Assembly: GCA_905221605.1 (NCBI GenBank) | Contig: CAJNDS010001033.1 | Coordinates: 1 to 40,043 of the forward strand | Length of the DNA stretch: 40,043 nt | Source: Symbiodinium natans | Taxonomy: Eukaryota > Sar > Dinophyceae > Suessiales > Symbiodiniaceae | Reading direction: 5' to 3' | Part shown: positions 1 to 12,943 of the stretch, piece by piece | Position numbering within the stretch: the first letter of the stretch is position 1 | Layout: each line of letters starts with the position of its first letter | Translations under genes and position numbers: made by a program | Notes under the pieces: model-generated | What the model saw: the letters and a program-made list of their open reading frames with translations, nothing else | Told to the model about the DNA's origin: nothing | The model's database searches: none

Positions 1-1489
1 TGACCAGGAATAAAGTTTCGTCGCTCTTGACAAGACTCGACAAAGTTGATGGAGGACAGCGGAGTATTGCATCATGGTTTTGTTCTAGCCTGGCCAACGG
101 AGAAATTAATCCCTTGGAATAAACTTATACTATTTTTAATGTTCTGGAGGAGGACCCGGCGCTCTTGGAGTGCAGGAGTCTAAGGGGGAGAGGGGGTTTT
201 CTGCTGTCTTCTTGTCTTATCTTATGAGTGCGACGAACTTTCGGCCTGGCGCAACATGCGTTCGGGGAGCACTGGTCTTGCCCAAACTTCAAAAAGGTGG
301 GATCTTTTTGAAGAAAATTCTGGCCACCAAAACGCATGCTGCGCCGGGCCGATAGTTCGACCCACCAACATCTTGGGGTTCTTACACCCATACCCCGCCC
401 TCTTCCCCATAGACTCCTGACACCATGGGGCTGGGGGCCTCCTCCGGAGCTACTATAGTACTATATTTTTAAAACGGGGTATTAATTTCTCCGCTAGCAG
501 GCGTAGGGAAAACGCTACTTTTCGGCACTCCGCTACTCCGCGGGAGCCTTCACTGTCTGCATGCCATCCAACATGTGCCGTGGGTCGAAACTTTCGGCCC
601 GGGGGTGCCTTCCGTAAGCACTTTTTGAAGCAGATCTGGCCACCAAAACGCATCCGCAAGCACTTTTTCAAGCAGACTCTGGCCACCAAAACGCATGCTG
701 CTGTTCGGAAGCACTTTTGAAGCAGACTCTGGCGACCAAAACGCATGCTGCCTTCCGGAAGCACTTTTTGAAGCAGACTCTAGCCACAAAAACGCATGCT
801 CTGCGCGATGCTGACGCCGGCCAGGTCCTGGGCGCTAGATTTTTTAGCGGAAACGGCCTTGTGAGGAGCATGACCAGGAATAAAGTTTCGTCGCTCTTGA
901 CAAGACTCGACAAAGTTGACGGAGGACAGCGGAGTATTGCATCATGGTTTTGTTCTAGCCTGGCCAGCGGAGGAATTAATCCCCTGGAATAAACTTATAC
1001 TATTTTTAATGTTCCGGAGGAGGACCCGGCGCTCTTGGAGTGCAGGAGTCTAAGGGGGAGAGGGGGTTTTCTGATGTCTTCTTGTCTTATGTTGTGAGTG
1101 CGACGAACTTTCGGCCTGGCGCAGCATGCGTTCGGGGAGCACTGGTCTTGCCCAAACTTCAAAAAGGTGGCATCTTTTGGAAGCAAACTCTGGCCACCAA
1201 AACCCATGCTGCGCCGGGCCGATAGTTCGACCCACCAACATCTTGGGGTTCTTACACCCATACCCCGCCCTCTTCCCCATAGACTCCTGACACAATGGGG
1301 CTGGGGCCTCCTCCGGAGCTACTATAGTACTATATTTTTAAAACGGGGTATTAATTTCTCCGCTAGCAGGCGTAGGGAAAACGCTACTTTTCGGCACTCC
1401 GCTACTCCGCGGGAGCCTTCACTGTCTGCATGCCATCCAACATGTGCCGTGGGTCGAAACTTTCGGCCCGGGGGTGCTTCCGTAAGCAC

Positions 1490-2110
1490 TTTTTGAAGGC
1501 GACTCTGGCCACCAAACGCTTCCATGCACTTTTTCCAAAAGCAACTCTGGCCCCAAACGCAATGCTTCTGTCCATTAAGCACTTTTGAAAGCAGACTCCC
1601 TGGCGACCAAAAAACGCATGCTGGCCTTCTGGAGCACTTTGTTTGAGCAAAGACTCTATCCACAAAAACGCAGCTCCTGGCGCGTGCCGACTCCGGCCGG
1701 TCCTGCAGGACGCAAGATTTTTTAGTGGAAACGGCCTTCTAGGGAGCATGACCGGGAATAAAGTTTCGTCGCTCTTGACAAGACAAAGTTCACGGAGGAC
1801 AGCGATTATTGCATCAATGTTTTTGTTCTAGCCTGGCCAGCGGATGAATAATCCCCTGTAATAAACTTATACTAATTTTTATGTTCCGGAGGAGGAACCC
1901 GGCGCTCTGGTAGTGCGGAGTCGAGGGGGAGAGGGGGTTTTGTTTTCTGCGTCTTCTTGTTCTTATGTTTGTGAAGTGCGACGAACTTTTACGGCTGCGC
2001 AGCAAATGCGTTCGGGGAGGCCTGGTCTTTGCCCAGCAAGGAAAGAAAAGCAAAGGAAAAAAACTTCAAAAAGTTGGCATCTTTTTTGAAGCAAACTCTG
2101 CCACCAAAAC
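1490..2110. repeat. Indel-rich divergent patch in the satellite
   Basis: Across the end of one unit and the start of the next, the satellite differs from the consensus by many one- or two-base indels and carries an extra purine-rich stretch of roughly 25 bp near 2038-2070. Sequence on both sides returns abruptly to near-consensus. It is either an older unit segment or a poorly polished stretch of assembly. Confidence 0.7.
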
Positions 2111-3929
2111 CCATGCTGCCGGGCCGATAGTTCGACCCACCAACATCTTGGGGTTCTTACACCCATACCCCGCCCTCTTCCCCATAGACTCCTGACACAA
2201 TGGGGCTGGGGGCCTCCTCCGGAGCTACTATAGTACTATATTTTCAAAACGGGGTATTAATTTCTCCGCTAGCAGGCGTAGGGAAAACGCTACTTTTCGG
2301 CACTCCGCTACTCCGCGGGAGCCTTCACTGTCTGCATGCCATCCAACATGTGCCGTGGGTCGAAACTTTCGGCCCGGGGGTGCCTTCCGTAAGCACTTTT
2401 TGAAGCAGATCTGGCCACCAAAACGCATCCGCAAGCACTTTTTCAAGCAGACTCTGGCCACCAAAACGCATGCTGCTGTTCGGAAGCACTTTTGAAGCAG
2501 ACTCTGGCGACCAAAACGCATGCTGCCTTCCGGAAGCACTTTTTGAAGCAGACTCTAGCCGCAAAAACGCATGCTCTGCGCGATGCTGACGCCGGCCAGG
2601 TCCTGGACGCCAGATTTTTTAGTGGAAACGGCCTTGTGAGGAGCATGACCAGGAATAAAGTTTCGTCGCTCTTGACAAGACAAAGTTGACGGAGGACAGC
2701 AGAGTATTGCATCATGGTTTTGTTCTAGCCTGGCCAGCGGAGGAATTAATCCCCTGGAATAAACTTATACTATTTTTAATGTTCCGGAGGAGGACCCGGC
2801 GCTCTTGGAGTGCAGGAGTCTAAGGGGGAGAGGGGGGTTTCTGCTGTCTTCTTGTCTTATGTTGTGAGTGCGACGAACTTTCGGCCTGGCGCAGCATGCG
2901 TTCGGGGAGCACTGGTCTTGCCCAAACTTCAAAAAGGTGGCATCTTTTTGAAGCAAACTCTGGCCACCAAAACCCATGCTGCGCCGGGCCGATAGTTCGA
3001 CCCACCAACATCTTGGGGTTCTTACACCCATACCCCGCCCTCTTCCCCATAGACTCCTGACACAATGGGGCTGGGGGCCTCCTCCGGAGCTACTATAGTA
3101 CTATATTTTTAAAACGGGGTATTAATTTCTCCGCTAGCAGGCGTAGGGAAAACGCTACTTTTCGGCACTCCGCTACTCCGCGGGAGCCTTCACTGTCTGC
3201 ATGCCATCCAACATGTGCCGTGGGTCGAAACTTTCGGCCTGGGGGTGCCTTCCGTAAGCACTTTTTGAAGCAGACTCTGGCCACCAAAACGCATCCGTAA
3301 GCACTTTTTTCAAGCAGACTCTGGCCACCAAAATGCATGCTGCTGCCAGTAAGCACTTTTGAAGCAGACTCTGGCGACCAAAACGCATGCTGCCTTCTGG
3401 AAGCACTTTTTGAAGCAGACTCTAGCCACAAAAACGCATGCTCTGCGCGATGCTGACGCCGGCCAGGTCCTGGACGCTAGATTTTTTAGTGGAAATGGCC
3501 TTGTGAGGAGCATGACCAGGAATAAAGTTTCGTCGCTCTTGACAAGACTCGACAAAGTTGATGGAGGACAGCGGAGTATTGCATCATGGTTTTGTTCTAG
3601 CCTGGCCAGCGGAGGAATTAATCCCCTGGAATAAACTTATACTATTTTTAATGTTCCGGAGGAGGACCCGGCGCTCTTGGAGTGCAGGAGTCTAAGGGGG
3701 AGAGGGGGTTTTCTGTCTTCTTGTCTTATGTTGTGAGTGCGACGAACTTTCGGCCTGGCGCAGCATGCGTTCGGGGAGCACTGGTCTTGCCCAAACTTCA
3801 AAAAGGTGGGATCTTTTTGAAGCAAACTCTGGCCACCAAAACGCATGCTGCGCCGGGCCGATAGTTCGACCCACCAACATCTTGGGGTTCTTACACCCAT
3901 ACCCCGCCCTCTTCCCCATAGACTCCTGA

Positions 3930-4345
3930 CACAGTGTGGCTGGGGGCCTCCTCCGGAGCTACTCTAGTACTATATTTTCAAACGGGGGTATTACTTTCCT
4001 CCCGCTAGCAGGCGTAGGGGAAAAAACGCTACTTTTCGGCACTCCGCATACCCGCGGGAGCCTTCACTGGCCTGCATGCCATCCAACTTGCCCGTGGTTC
4101 CGAAACTTTTCGGCCTGGGGGTGCCCCTTCCGTAAGCACTTTTTGAAAGCCAGACCTCTGGCCACCAAAACGCATCCATAAGCACTTTTAAGCAGACTCT
4201 GGCCACCAAAGAATCTGCGGTCAGTAAGCACTTTTGAGCAACTCTGGCGACCAAACCGCATGCTGCCTTTGGAAGCACTTTTTGAAGCGGGGACGAACTC
4301 TTCCACAAAACCATGCTTCTGCGCGATGCCGACGCCGCCCCAGGT
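3930..4345. repeat. Second indel-rich divergent patch in the satellite
   Basis: A stretch with many small indels relative to all other units (for example an expanded A run near 4021 and altered sub-repeats at 4130-4300), flanked by near-consensus sequence. Same interpretation as the patch at 1490-2110. Confidence 0.65.
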
Positions 4346-7300
4346 CCTGCAGGACGCTAGATTTTTTAGTGGAAACGGCCTTGTGAGGAGCATGACCAGG
4401 AATAAAGTTTCGTCGCTCTTGACAAGACTCGACAAAGTTGACGGAGGACAGCGGAGTATTGCATCATGGTTTTGTTCTAGCCTGGCCAGCGGAGGAATTA
4501 ATCCCCTGGAATAAACTTATACTATTTCTAATGTTCCGGAGGAGGACCCGGCACTCTTGGAGTGCAGGAGTCTAAGGGGGAGAGGGGGTTTTCTGCTGTC
4601 CTCTTGTCTTATGTTGTGAGTGCGACGAACTTTCGGCCTGGCGCAGCATTCGTTCGGGGAGCACTGGTCTTGCCCAAACTTCAAAAAGGTGGGATTTTTT
4701 TGAAGCAAACTCTGGCCACCAAAACGCATGCTGCGCCGGGCCGATAGTTCGACCCACCAACATCTTGGGGTTCTTACACCCATACCCCGCCCTCTTCCCC
4801 ATAGACTCCTGACACAATGGTGCTGGGGGCCTCCTCCGGAGCTACTATAGTACTATATTTTCAAAACGGGGTATTAATTTCTCCGCTAGCAGGCGTAGGG
4901 AAAACGCTACTTTTCGGCACTCCGCTACTCCGCGGGAGCCTTCACTGTCTGCATGCCATCCAACATGTGCCGTGGGTCGAAACTTTCGGCCCGGGGGTGC
5001 CTTCCGTAAGCACTTTTTGAAGCAGACACTGGCCACCAAAACGCATGCTGCCTTCCGTAAGCACTTTTTCAAGCAGACTCTGGCCACCAAAACGCACGCA
5101 GCTGTCCGTAAGCACTTGTGAAGCAGACTCTGGCGACCAAAACGCATGCTGCCTTCCGGAAGCACTTTTTGAAGCAGACTCTAGCCGCAAAAACGCATGC
5201 TCTGCGCGATGCTGACGCCGGCCAGGTCCTGGACGCCAGATTTTTTAGTGGAAACGGCCTTGTGAGGAGCATGACCAGGAATAAAGTTTCGTCGCTCTTG
5301 ACAAGACTCGACAAAGTTGACGGAGGACAGCGGAGTATTGCATCATGGTTTTGTTCTAGCCTGGCCAGCGGAGGAATTAATCCCCTGGAATAAACTTATA
5401 CTATTTCTAATGTTCCGGAGGAGGACCCGGCACTCTTGGAGTGCAGGAGTCTAAGGGGGAGAGGGGGTTTTCTGCTGTCCTCTTGTCTTATGTTGTGAGT
5501 GCGACGAACTTTCGGCCTGGCGCAGCATTCGTTCGGGGAGCACTGGTCTTGCCCAAACTTCAAAAAGGTGGGATTTTTTTGAAGCAAACTCTGGCCACCA
5601 AAACGCATGCTGCGCCGGGCCGATAGTTCGACCCACCAACATCTTGGGGTTCTTACACCCATACCCCGCCCTCTTCCCCATAGACTCCTGACACAATGGG
5701 GCTGGGGGCCTCCTCCGGAGCTACTCTAGTACTATATTTTCAAAACGGGGTATTAATTTCTCCGCTAGCAGGCGTAGGGAAAACGCTACTTTTCGGCACT
5801 CCACTACTCCGCGGGAGCCTTCACTGTCTGCATGCCATCCAACATGTGCCGTGGGTCGAAACTTTCGGCCCGGGGGTGCCTTCCGTAAGCACTTTTTGAA
5901 GCAGACTCTGGCCACCAAAACGCATCCGTAAGCACTTTTTCAAGCAGACTCTGGCCACCAAAACGCATGCTGCTGTTCGGAAGCACTTTTGAAGCAGACT
6001 CTGGCGACCAAAACGCATGCTGCCTTCCGGAAGCACTTTTTGAAGCAGACTCTAGCCACAAAAACGCATGCTCTGCGCGATGCTGACGCCGGCCAGGTCC
6101 TGGGCGCTAGATTTTTTAGCGGAAACGGCCTTGTGAGGAGCATTACCAGGAATAAAGTTTCGTCGCTCTTGCAGACTCGACAAAAAGTTGGACGGAGGAC
6201 AGCGGAGTATTGCATCATGGTTTTGTTCTAGCCTGGCCAGCGGAGGAATTAATCCCCTGGAATAAACTTATACTATTTTTAATGTTCCGGAGGAGGACCC
6301 GGCGCTCTTGGAGTGCAGGAGTCTAAGGGGGAGAGGGGGTTTTCTGCTGTCTTCTTGTCTTATGTTGTGAGTGCGACGAACTTTCGGCCTGGCGCAGCAT
6401 GCGTTCGGGGAGCACTGGTCTTGCCCAAACTTCAAAAAGGTGGCATCTTTTTGAAGCAAACTCTGGCCACCAAAACCATGCTGCGCCGGGCCGATAGTTC
6501 GACCCACCCACATATTGGGGTTCTTACACCCTGACCCCGCCCTCTTCCCCATAGACTCCTGACACAATGGGGCTGGGGGCCTCCTCCGGAGCTACTAACT
6601 ATATTTTCAAAACGGGGTATTAATTTCTCCGCTAGCAGGCGTAGGGAAAACGCTACTTTTCGGCACTCCGCTACTCCGCGGGAGCCTTCACTGTCTGCGT
6701 GCCATCCAACATGTGCCGTGGGTCGAAACTTTCGGCCCGGGGGTGCCTTCCGTAAGCACTTTTTGAAGCAGACTCTGGCCACCAAAACGCATCCATAAGC
6801 ACTTTTTCAAGCAGACTCTGGCCGCCAAAACGCATGCTGCTGTCAGTAAGCACTTTTGAAGCAGACTCTGGCGACCAAAACGCATGCTGCCTTCTGGAAG
6901 CACTTTTTGAAGCAGACTCTAGCCACAAAAACGCATGCTCTGCGCGATGCCGACGCCGGCCAGGTCCTGGACGCTAGATTTTTTAGTGGAAACGGCCTTG
7001 TGAGGAGCATGACCAGGAATAAAGTTTCGTCGCTCTTGACAAGACTCGACAAAGTTGACGGAGGACAGCGGAGTATTGCATCATGGTTTTGTTCTAGCCT
7101 GGCCAGCGGAGGAATTAATCCCCTGGAATAAACTTATACTATTTTTAATGTTCCGGAGGAGGACCCGGCGCTCTTGGAGTGCAGGAGTCTAAGGGGGAGA
7201 GGGGGTTTTCTGCTGTCTTCTTGTCTTATGTTGTGAGTGCGACGAACTTTCGGCCTGGCGCAGCATGCGTTCGGGGAGCACTGGTCTTGCCCAAACTTCA

Positions 7301-8874
7301 AAAAGGTGGCATCTTTTTGAAGCAAACTCTGGCCACCAAAACCCATGCTGCGCCGGGCCGATAGTTCGACCCACCAACATCTTGGGGTTCTTACACCCAT
7401 ACCCCGCCCTCTTCCCCATAGACTCCTGACACAATGGGGCTGGGGGCCTCCTCCGGAGCTACTATAGTACTATATTTTTAAAACGGGGTATTAATTTCTC
7501 CGCTAGCAGGCGTAGGGAAAACGCTACTTTTCGGCACTCCGCTACTCCGCGGGAGCCTTCACTGTCTGCATGCCATCCAACATGTGCCGTGGGTCGAAAC
7601 TTTCGGCCCGGGGGTGCCTTCCGTAAGCACTTTTTGAAGCAGACACTGGCCACCAAAACGCATGCTGCCTTCCGTAAGCACTTTTTCAAGCAGACTCTGG
7701 CCACCAAAACGCACGCAGCTGTCCGTAAGCACTTGTGAAGCAGACTCTGGCGACCAAAACGCATGCTGCCTTCCGGAAGCACTTTTTGAAGCAGACTCTA
7801 GCCGCAAAAACGCATGCTCTGCGCGATGCTGACGCCGGCCAGGTCCTGGACGCCAGATTTTTTAGTGGAAACGGCCTTGTGAGGAGCATGACCAGGAATA
7901 AAGTTTCGTCGCTCTTGACAAGACAAAGTTGACGGAGGACAGCAGAGTATTGCATCATGGTTTTGTTCTAGCCTGGCCAGCGGAGGAATTAATCCCCTGG
8001 AATAAACTTATACTATTTTTAATGTTCCGGAGGAGGACCCGGCGCTCTTGGAGTGCAGGAGTCTAAGGGGGAGAGGGGGTTTTCTGCTGTCTTCTTGTCT
8101 TATGTTGTGAGTGCGACGAACTTTCGGCCTGGCGCAGCATGCGTTCGGGGAGCACTGGTCTTGCCCAAACTTCAAAAAGGTGGGATCTTTTTGAAGCAAA
8201 CTCTGGCCACCAAAACGCATGCTGCGCCGGGCCGATAGTTCGACCCACCAACATCTTGGGGTTCTTACACCCATACCCCGCCCTCTTCCCCATAGACTCC
8301 TGACACAATGGGGCTGGGGGCCTCCTCCGGAGCTACTATAGTACTATATTTTCAAAACGGGGTATTAATTTCTCCGCTAGCAGGCGTAGGGAAAACGCTA
8401 CTTTTCGGCACTCCGCTACTCCGCGGGAGCCTTCACTGTCTGCATGCCATCCAACATGTGCCGTGGGTCGAAACTTTCGGCCCGGGGGTGCCTTCCGTAA
8501 GCACTTTTTGAAGCAGACTCTGGCCACCAAAACGCATCCATAAGCACTTTTTCAAGCAGACTCTGGCCACCAAAACGCATGCTGCTGTCAGTAAGCACTT
8601 TTGAAGCAGACTCTGGCGACCAAAACGCATGCTGCCTTCTGGAAGCACTTTTTGAAGCAGACTCTAGCCACAAAAACGCATGCTCTGCGCGATGCCGACG
8701 CCGGCCAGGTCCTGCAGGACGCTAGATTTTTTAGTGGAAACGGCCTTGTGAAGAGCATGACCAGGAATAAAGTTTCGTCGCTCTTGACAAGACTCGACAA
8801 AGTTGACGGAGGACAGCGGAGTATTGCATCATGGTTTTGTTCTAGCCTGGCCAGCGGAGGAATTAATCCCCTGG

Positions 8875-9482
8875 AATAAACTTATACTATTTTTAATGTT
8901 CCGGAGGAGGACCCGGCGCTCTTGGAGTGCAGGAGTCTAAGGGGGAGAGGGGGTTTTCTGCTGTCTTCTTGTCTTATGTTGTGAGTGCGACGAACTTTCG
9001 GCCTGGCGCAGCATGCGTTCGGGGAGCACTGGTCTTGCCCAAACTTCAAAAAGGTGGCATCTTTTTGAAGCAAACTCTGGCCACCAAAACCCATGCTGCC
9101 TTCCGTAAGCACTTTTTGAAGCAGACTCTGGCCACCAAAACGCATCCATAAGCACTTTTTCAAGCAGACTCTGGCCACCAAAACGCATGCTGCTGTCAGT
9201 AAGCACTTTTGAAGCAGACTCTGGCGACCAAAACGCATGCTGCCTTCTGGAAGCACTTTTTGAAGCAGACTCTAGCCACAAAAACGCATGCTCTGCGCGA
9301 TGCCGACGCCGGCCAGGTCCTGCAGGACGCTAGATTTTTTAGTGGAAACGGCCTTGTGAAGAGCATGACCAGGAATAAAGTTTCGTCGCTCTTGACAAGA
9401 CTCGACAAAGTTGACGGAGGACAGCGGAGTATTGCATCATGGTTTTGTTCTAGCCTGGCCAGCGGAGGAATTAATCCCCTGG
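8875..9482. repeat. Deleted satellite unit (608 bp)
   Basis: This unit is 266 bp shorter than its neighbours. Sequence runs from the single upstream sub-repeat copy (CCACCAAAACCCATGCTG, about 9080-9100) straight into the first copy of the sub-repeat cluster (CCTTCCGTAAGC). The intervening segment present in other units is missing. This is the expected product of recombination or slippage between two sub-repeats. Confidence 0.9.
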
Positions 9483-9965
9483 AATAAACTTATACTATTT
9501 TTAATGTTCCGGAGGAGGACCCGGCGCTCTTGGAGTGCAGGAGTCTAAGGGGGAGAGGGGGTTTTCTGCTGTCTTCTTGTCTTATGTTGTGAGTGCGACG
9601 AACTTTCGGCCTGGCGCAGCATGCGTTCGGGGAGCACTGGTCTTGCCCAAACTTCAAAAAGGTGGCATCTTTTTGAAGCAAACTCTGGCCACCAAAACGC
9701 ATGCTGCGCCGGGCCGATAGTTCGACCCACCAACATCTTGGGGTTCTTACACCCATACCCCGCCCTCTTCCCCATAGACTCCTGACACAATGGGGCTGGG
9801 GGCCTCCTCCGGAGCTACTCTAGTACTATATTTTCAAAACGGGGTATTAATTTCTCCGCTAGCAGGCGTAGGGAAAACGCTACTTTTCGGCACTCCGCTA
9901 CTCCGCGGGAGCCTTCACTGTCTGCATGCCATCCAACATGTGCCGTGGGTCGAAACTTTCGGCCC

Positions 9966-10170
9966 GGGGGTGCCTTCCGTAAGCACTTTTTGAAGCAGAC
10001 TCTGGCCACCAAAACGCATCTAAGCACTTTTTCAAGCAGACTCTGGCCACCAAAACGCATGCTGCTGTCAGTAAGCACTTTTGAAGCAGACTCTGGCGAC
10101 CAAAACGCATGCTGCCTTCTGGAAGCACTTTTTGAAGCAGACTCTAGCCACAAAAACGCATGCTCTGCGC
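9966..10170 (+). repeat. Sub-repeat cluster inside the satellite unit (example)
   Basis: Each satellite unit carries four tandem copies of a ~43-53 bp sub-repeat built on AAGCACTTTTTGAAGCAGAC followed by TCTGGCCACCAAAACGCATG. A fifth, single degenerate copy lies about 310 bp upstream of the cluster (here near 9665-9705). The copies differ in length and in a few bases, and they are the substrate for at least one internal deletion in the array. Confidence 0.85.
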
Positions 10171-11855
10171 GATGCCGACGCCGGCCAGGTCCTGGACGCT
10201 AGATTTTTTAGTGGAAACGGCCTTGTGAGGAGCATGACCAGGAATAAAGTTTCGTCGCTCTTGACAAGACTCGACAAAGTTGACGGAGGACAGCGGAGTA
10301 TTGCATCATGGTTTTGTTCTAGCCTGGCCAGCGGAGGAATTAATCCCCTGGAATAAACTTATACTATTTTTAATGTTCCGGAGGAGGACCCGGCGCTCTT
10401 GGAGTGCAGGAGTCTAAGGGGGAGAGGGGGTTTTCTGCTGTCTTCTTGTCTTATGTTGTGAGTGCGACGAACTTTCGGCCTGGCGCAGCATGCGTTCGGG
10501 GAGCACTGGTCTTGCCCAAACTTCAAAAAGGTGGCATCTTTTTGAAGCAAACTCTGGCCACCAAAACCCATGCTGCGCCGGGCCGATAGTTCGACCCACC
10601 AACATCTTGGGGTTCTTACACCCATACCCCGCCCTCTTCCCCATAGACTCCTGACACAATGGGGCTGGGGGCCTCCTCCGGAGCTACTATAGTACTATAT
10701 TTTTAAAACGGGGTATTAATTTCTCCGCTAGCAGGCGTAGGGAAAACGCTACTTTTCGGCACTCCGCTACTCCGCGGGAGCCTTCACTGTCTGCATGCCA
10801 TCCAACATGTGCCGTGGGTCGAAACTTTCGGCCCGGGGGTGCCTTCCGTAAGCACTTTTTGAAGCAGACTCTGGCCACCAAAACGCATCCATAAGCACTT
10901 TTCAAGCAGACTCTGGCCACCAAAACGCATGCTGCTGTCAGTAAGCACTTTTGAAGCAGACTCTGGCGACCAAAACGCATGCTGCCTTCTGGAAGCACTT
11001 TTTGAAGCAGACTCTAGCCACAAAAACGCATGCTCTGCGCGATGCCGACGCCGGCCAGGTCCTGCAGGACGCTAGATTTTTTAGTGGAAACGGCCTTGTG
11101 AAGAGCATGACCAGGAATAAAGTTTCGTCGCTCTTGACAAGACTCGACAAAGTTGACGGAGGACAGCGGAGTATTGCATCATGGTTTTGTTCTAGCCTGG
11201 CCAGCGGAGGAATTAATCCCCTGGAATAAACTTATACTATTTTTAATGTTCCGGAGGAGGACCCGGCGCTCTTGGAGTGCAGGAGTCTAAGGGGGAGAGG
11301 GGGTTTTCTGCTGTCTTCTTGTCTTATGTTGTGAGTGCGACGAACTTTCGGCCTGGCGCAGCATGCGTTCGGGGAGCACTGGTCTTGCCCAAACTTCAAA
11401 AAGGTGGCATCTTTTTGAAGCAAACTCTGGCCACCAAAACCCATGCTGCGCCGGGCCGATAGTTCGACCCACCAACATCTTGGGGTTCTTACACCCATAC
11501 CCCGCCCTCTTCCCCATAGACTCCTGACACAATGGGGCTGGGGCCTCCTCCGGAGCTACTATAGTACTATATTTTTAAAACGGGGTATTAATTTCTCCGC
11601 TAGCAGGCGTAGGGAAAACGCTACTTTTCGGCACTCCGCTACTCCGCGGGAGCCTTCACTGTCTGCATGCCATCCAACATGTGCCGTGGGTCGAAACTTT
11701 CGGCCTGGGGGTGTAGTCCCCATAACCCAACTCACTAACCCTAAACTTTTCATGTCAGACCTTGCACCTAAACCCTAATTCTAAACCCAAACCCCCAACC
11801 CTAAACCCTAAACCCTAAACTCTGAACCCTGAACGCGAATCCCGAAACCTTACAG

Positions 11856-11930
11856 GAAGTGGACGAGATTGCCGATCGCTTCAGCCTCGGAGGCGGCGCT
11901 GGGGCGACGTTGAGCCCGGCGCTCGGCATT
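11856..11930 (+). other. Exon-like island
   Basis: After TTACAG| a 75-base, 25-codon open stretch with G/C-rich third positions reads EVDEIADRFSLGGG and onward, ending at |GTAGGG. The flanks are telomere-like repeats and the AG/GT boundaries look like splice sites. No family is recognised. It could be a true exon or a chance open stretch. Confidence 0.35.
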
Positions 11931-11989
11931 GTAGGGTTTGGGTGTGCGGGGCTCCAAGGTTTAGGGCTTGGTTGTGTAAGTGAACAGTT

Positions 11990-11995
11990 CAAGAA

Positions 11996-12026
<31 letters not shown>

Positions 12027-12395
12027 CATATATATATTTATTTATTTAGAGAGTGCGTCGGAATACAGGCCTGTGTTTTTCAGGTTGTACATTTATAGTT
12101 TTAGCTTAAAACACTGACCTACGAAAAACTCGGGCCTGCAGTGCGACGTTTTCTGTATATTTATTTTTATTTATTTATGTGTTTTTTATTATATGTTATT
12201 ATGTATTTGTTCATTTGTTTATTTAGCTTATTCTCTATTTATTTATTTATTTGTATATATATACACACTTATCTATTTACAATCATATTTGTGTTTTTCT
12301 TTTATACTTGTATTTATACTTATATTTATATTTATATCTATATGTATTTGTTTGATTGTTTTTATGTATTTACTTACTTAGAGTTTAGGTTTTGT
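11990..12395. repeat. AT-rich island: (AT)n microsatellite and T-rich low-complexity DNA
   Basis: 11994-12046 is a near-pure AT/TATATACA microsatellite. 12150-12380 is T-rich TTTA/TTTAT low-complexity sequence. This is a sharp compositional outlier in an otherwise G/C-rich window. Frames open across it encode only Tyr/Ile/Phe-rich low-complexity peptides, and I do not call a gene. Confidence 0.85.
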
Positions 12396-12634
12396 GTCAT
12401 AGGGTTTAGGGGTGTGGTTTTGGTTTGAACGGGGGATTGGGGTCAGTGGTGGTCCGCAAACCTGAGCGCACGAACCCTCAACCCCCAAACCCCGAAACCC
12501 ACCGACAACATCAAGAAACTCTACTGTAACGAAAGAGCCACAGATGACTCCCAATATCGTCCCCTCACAGCCCCAGCCAAAACATCCACTTCAAATCGAG
12601 AAGCGACTATTTTCGGCCACTAAACCTCAGCCCT

Positions 12635-12943
12635 TTGGGCAAGGGTTACCGATCCTCAGTAGGGATATGCCCTAAACCCGAAACCCTTGCTTGCCAGACT
12701 TCGCAGGATGTCAGTTATTTGCTGCTTGACGCCTTGGTGATGTCGCATGAAAGTATCCAAACTGCTTCGTCTGATGCCGAGTTCACAAATCAAGAAGCGG
12801 ACGCCTCACGTTCTTCCTTGAGCGTCTACCAGACCGCGGAGTCGTTCCTGTCGAGATGGTTGCACACATGTCGGATGCTATCTCTACCTCTTTCATGCAG
12901 GAGTAAAGGATACCTCTGGTTGGTCGGTCGAAACCCTCCCTAA
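12635..12943 (+). other. Open reading frame, possible coding fragment
   Basis: A 102-codon frame. Its central part (about 12705-12910) has a plausible protein composition (SYLLLDALVMSHESI, then a Ser/Glu-rich stretch and SFLSRWLHTC). Both ends run into telomere-like repeat, so at best it is an internal exon. No family is recognised. Confidence 0.25.

Larger units (their letters stand above)
1..11713. repeat. Tandem satellite array, ~870 bp unit
   Basis: Head-to-tail array. Using the landmark AATAAACTTATAC, units begin at 118, 988, 1860, 2758, 3630, 4510, 5389, 6261, 7127, 8001, 8875, 9483, 10352 and 11225, giving periods of 870, 872, 898, 872, 880, 879, 872, 866, 874, 874, 608, 869 and 873 bp. 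The array enters from the left edge and stops at about 11713, where the unit breaks into CCCTAAA-type DNA. Most units are nearly identical, so the array is recent or homogenised. Short open frames recur on both strands, but unit lengths are not multiples of three and indels shift every frame between copies, so I read it as non-coding satellite. No rRNA, tRNA, spliced-leader or snRNA gene is recognisable in the unit. Confidence 0.95.

Noticed and set aside
355-363. GTTCGACCC in every satellite unit, a tRNA/SINE B-box look-alike
   Set aside because: No A-box at the right distance, no cloverleaf or anticodon arm, no terminator T-run nearby.
9966-10170. CRISPR-like cluster of direct repeats
   Set aside because: Copies are themselves the whole period with no unique spacers, and the genome is eukaryotic.
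1-11713. Repeated short open frames on both strands of the satellite (e.g. peptides with KQTLATKTHA or CVLVARVCFKK)
   Set aside because: Unit periods are not multiples of three, indels change frame between copies, frames are open on both strands over the same bases, and no family is recognised.
12141-12428. 95-codon Tyr/Ile/Phe-rich frame
   Set aside because: It is the translation of TTTA/TATA low-complexity DNA.
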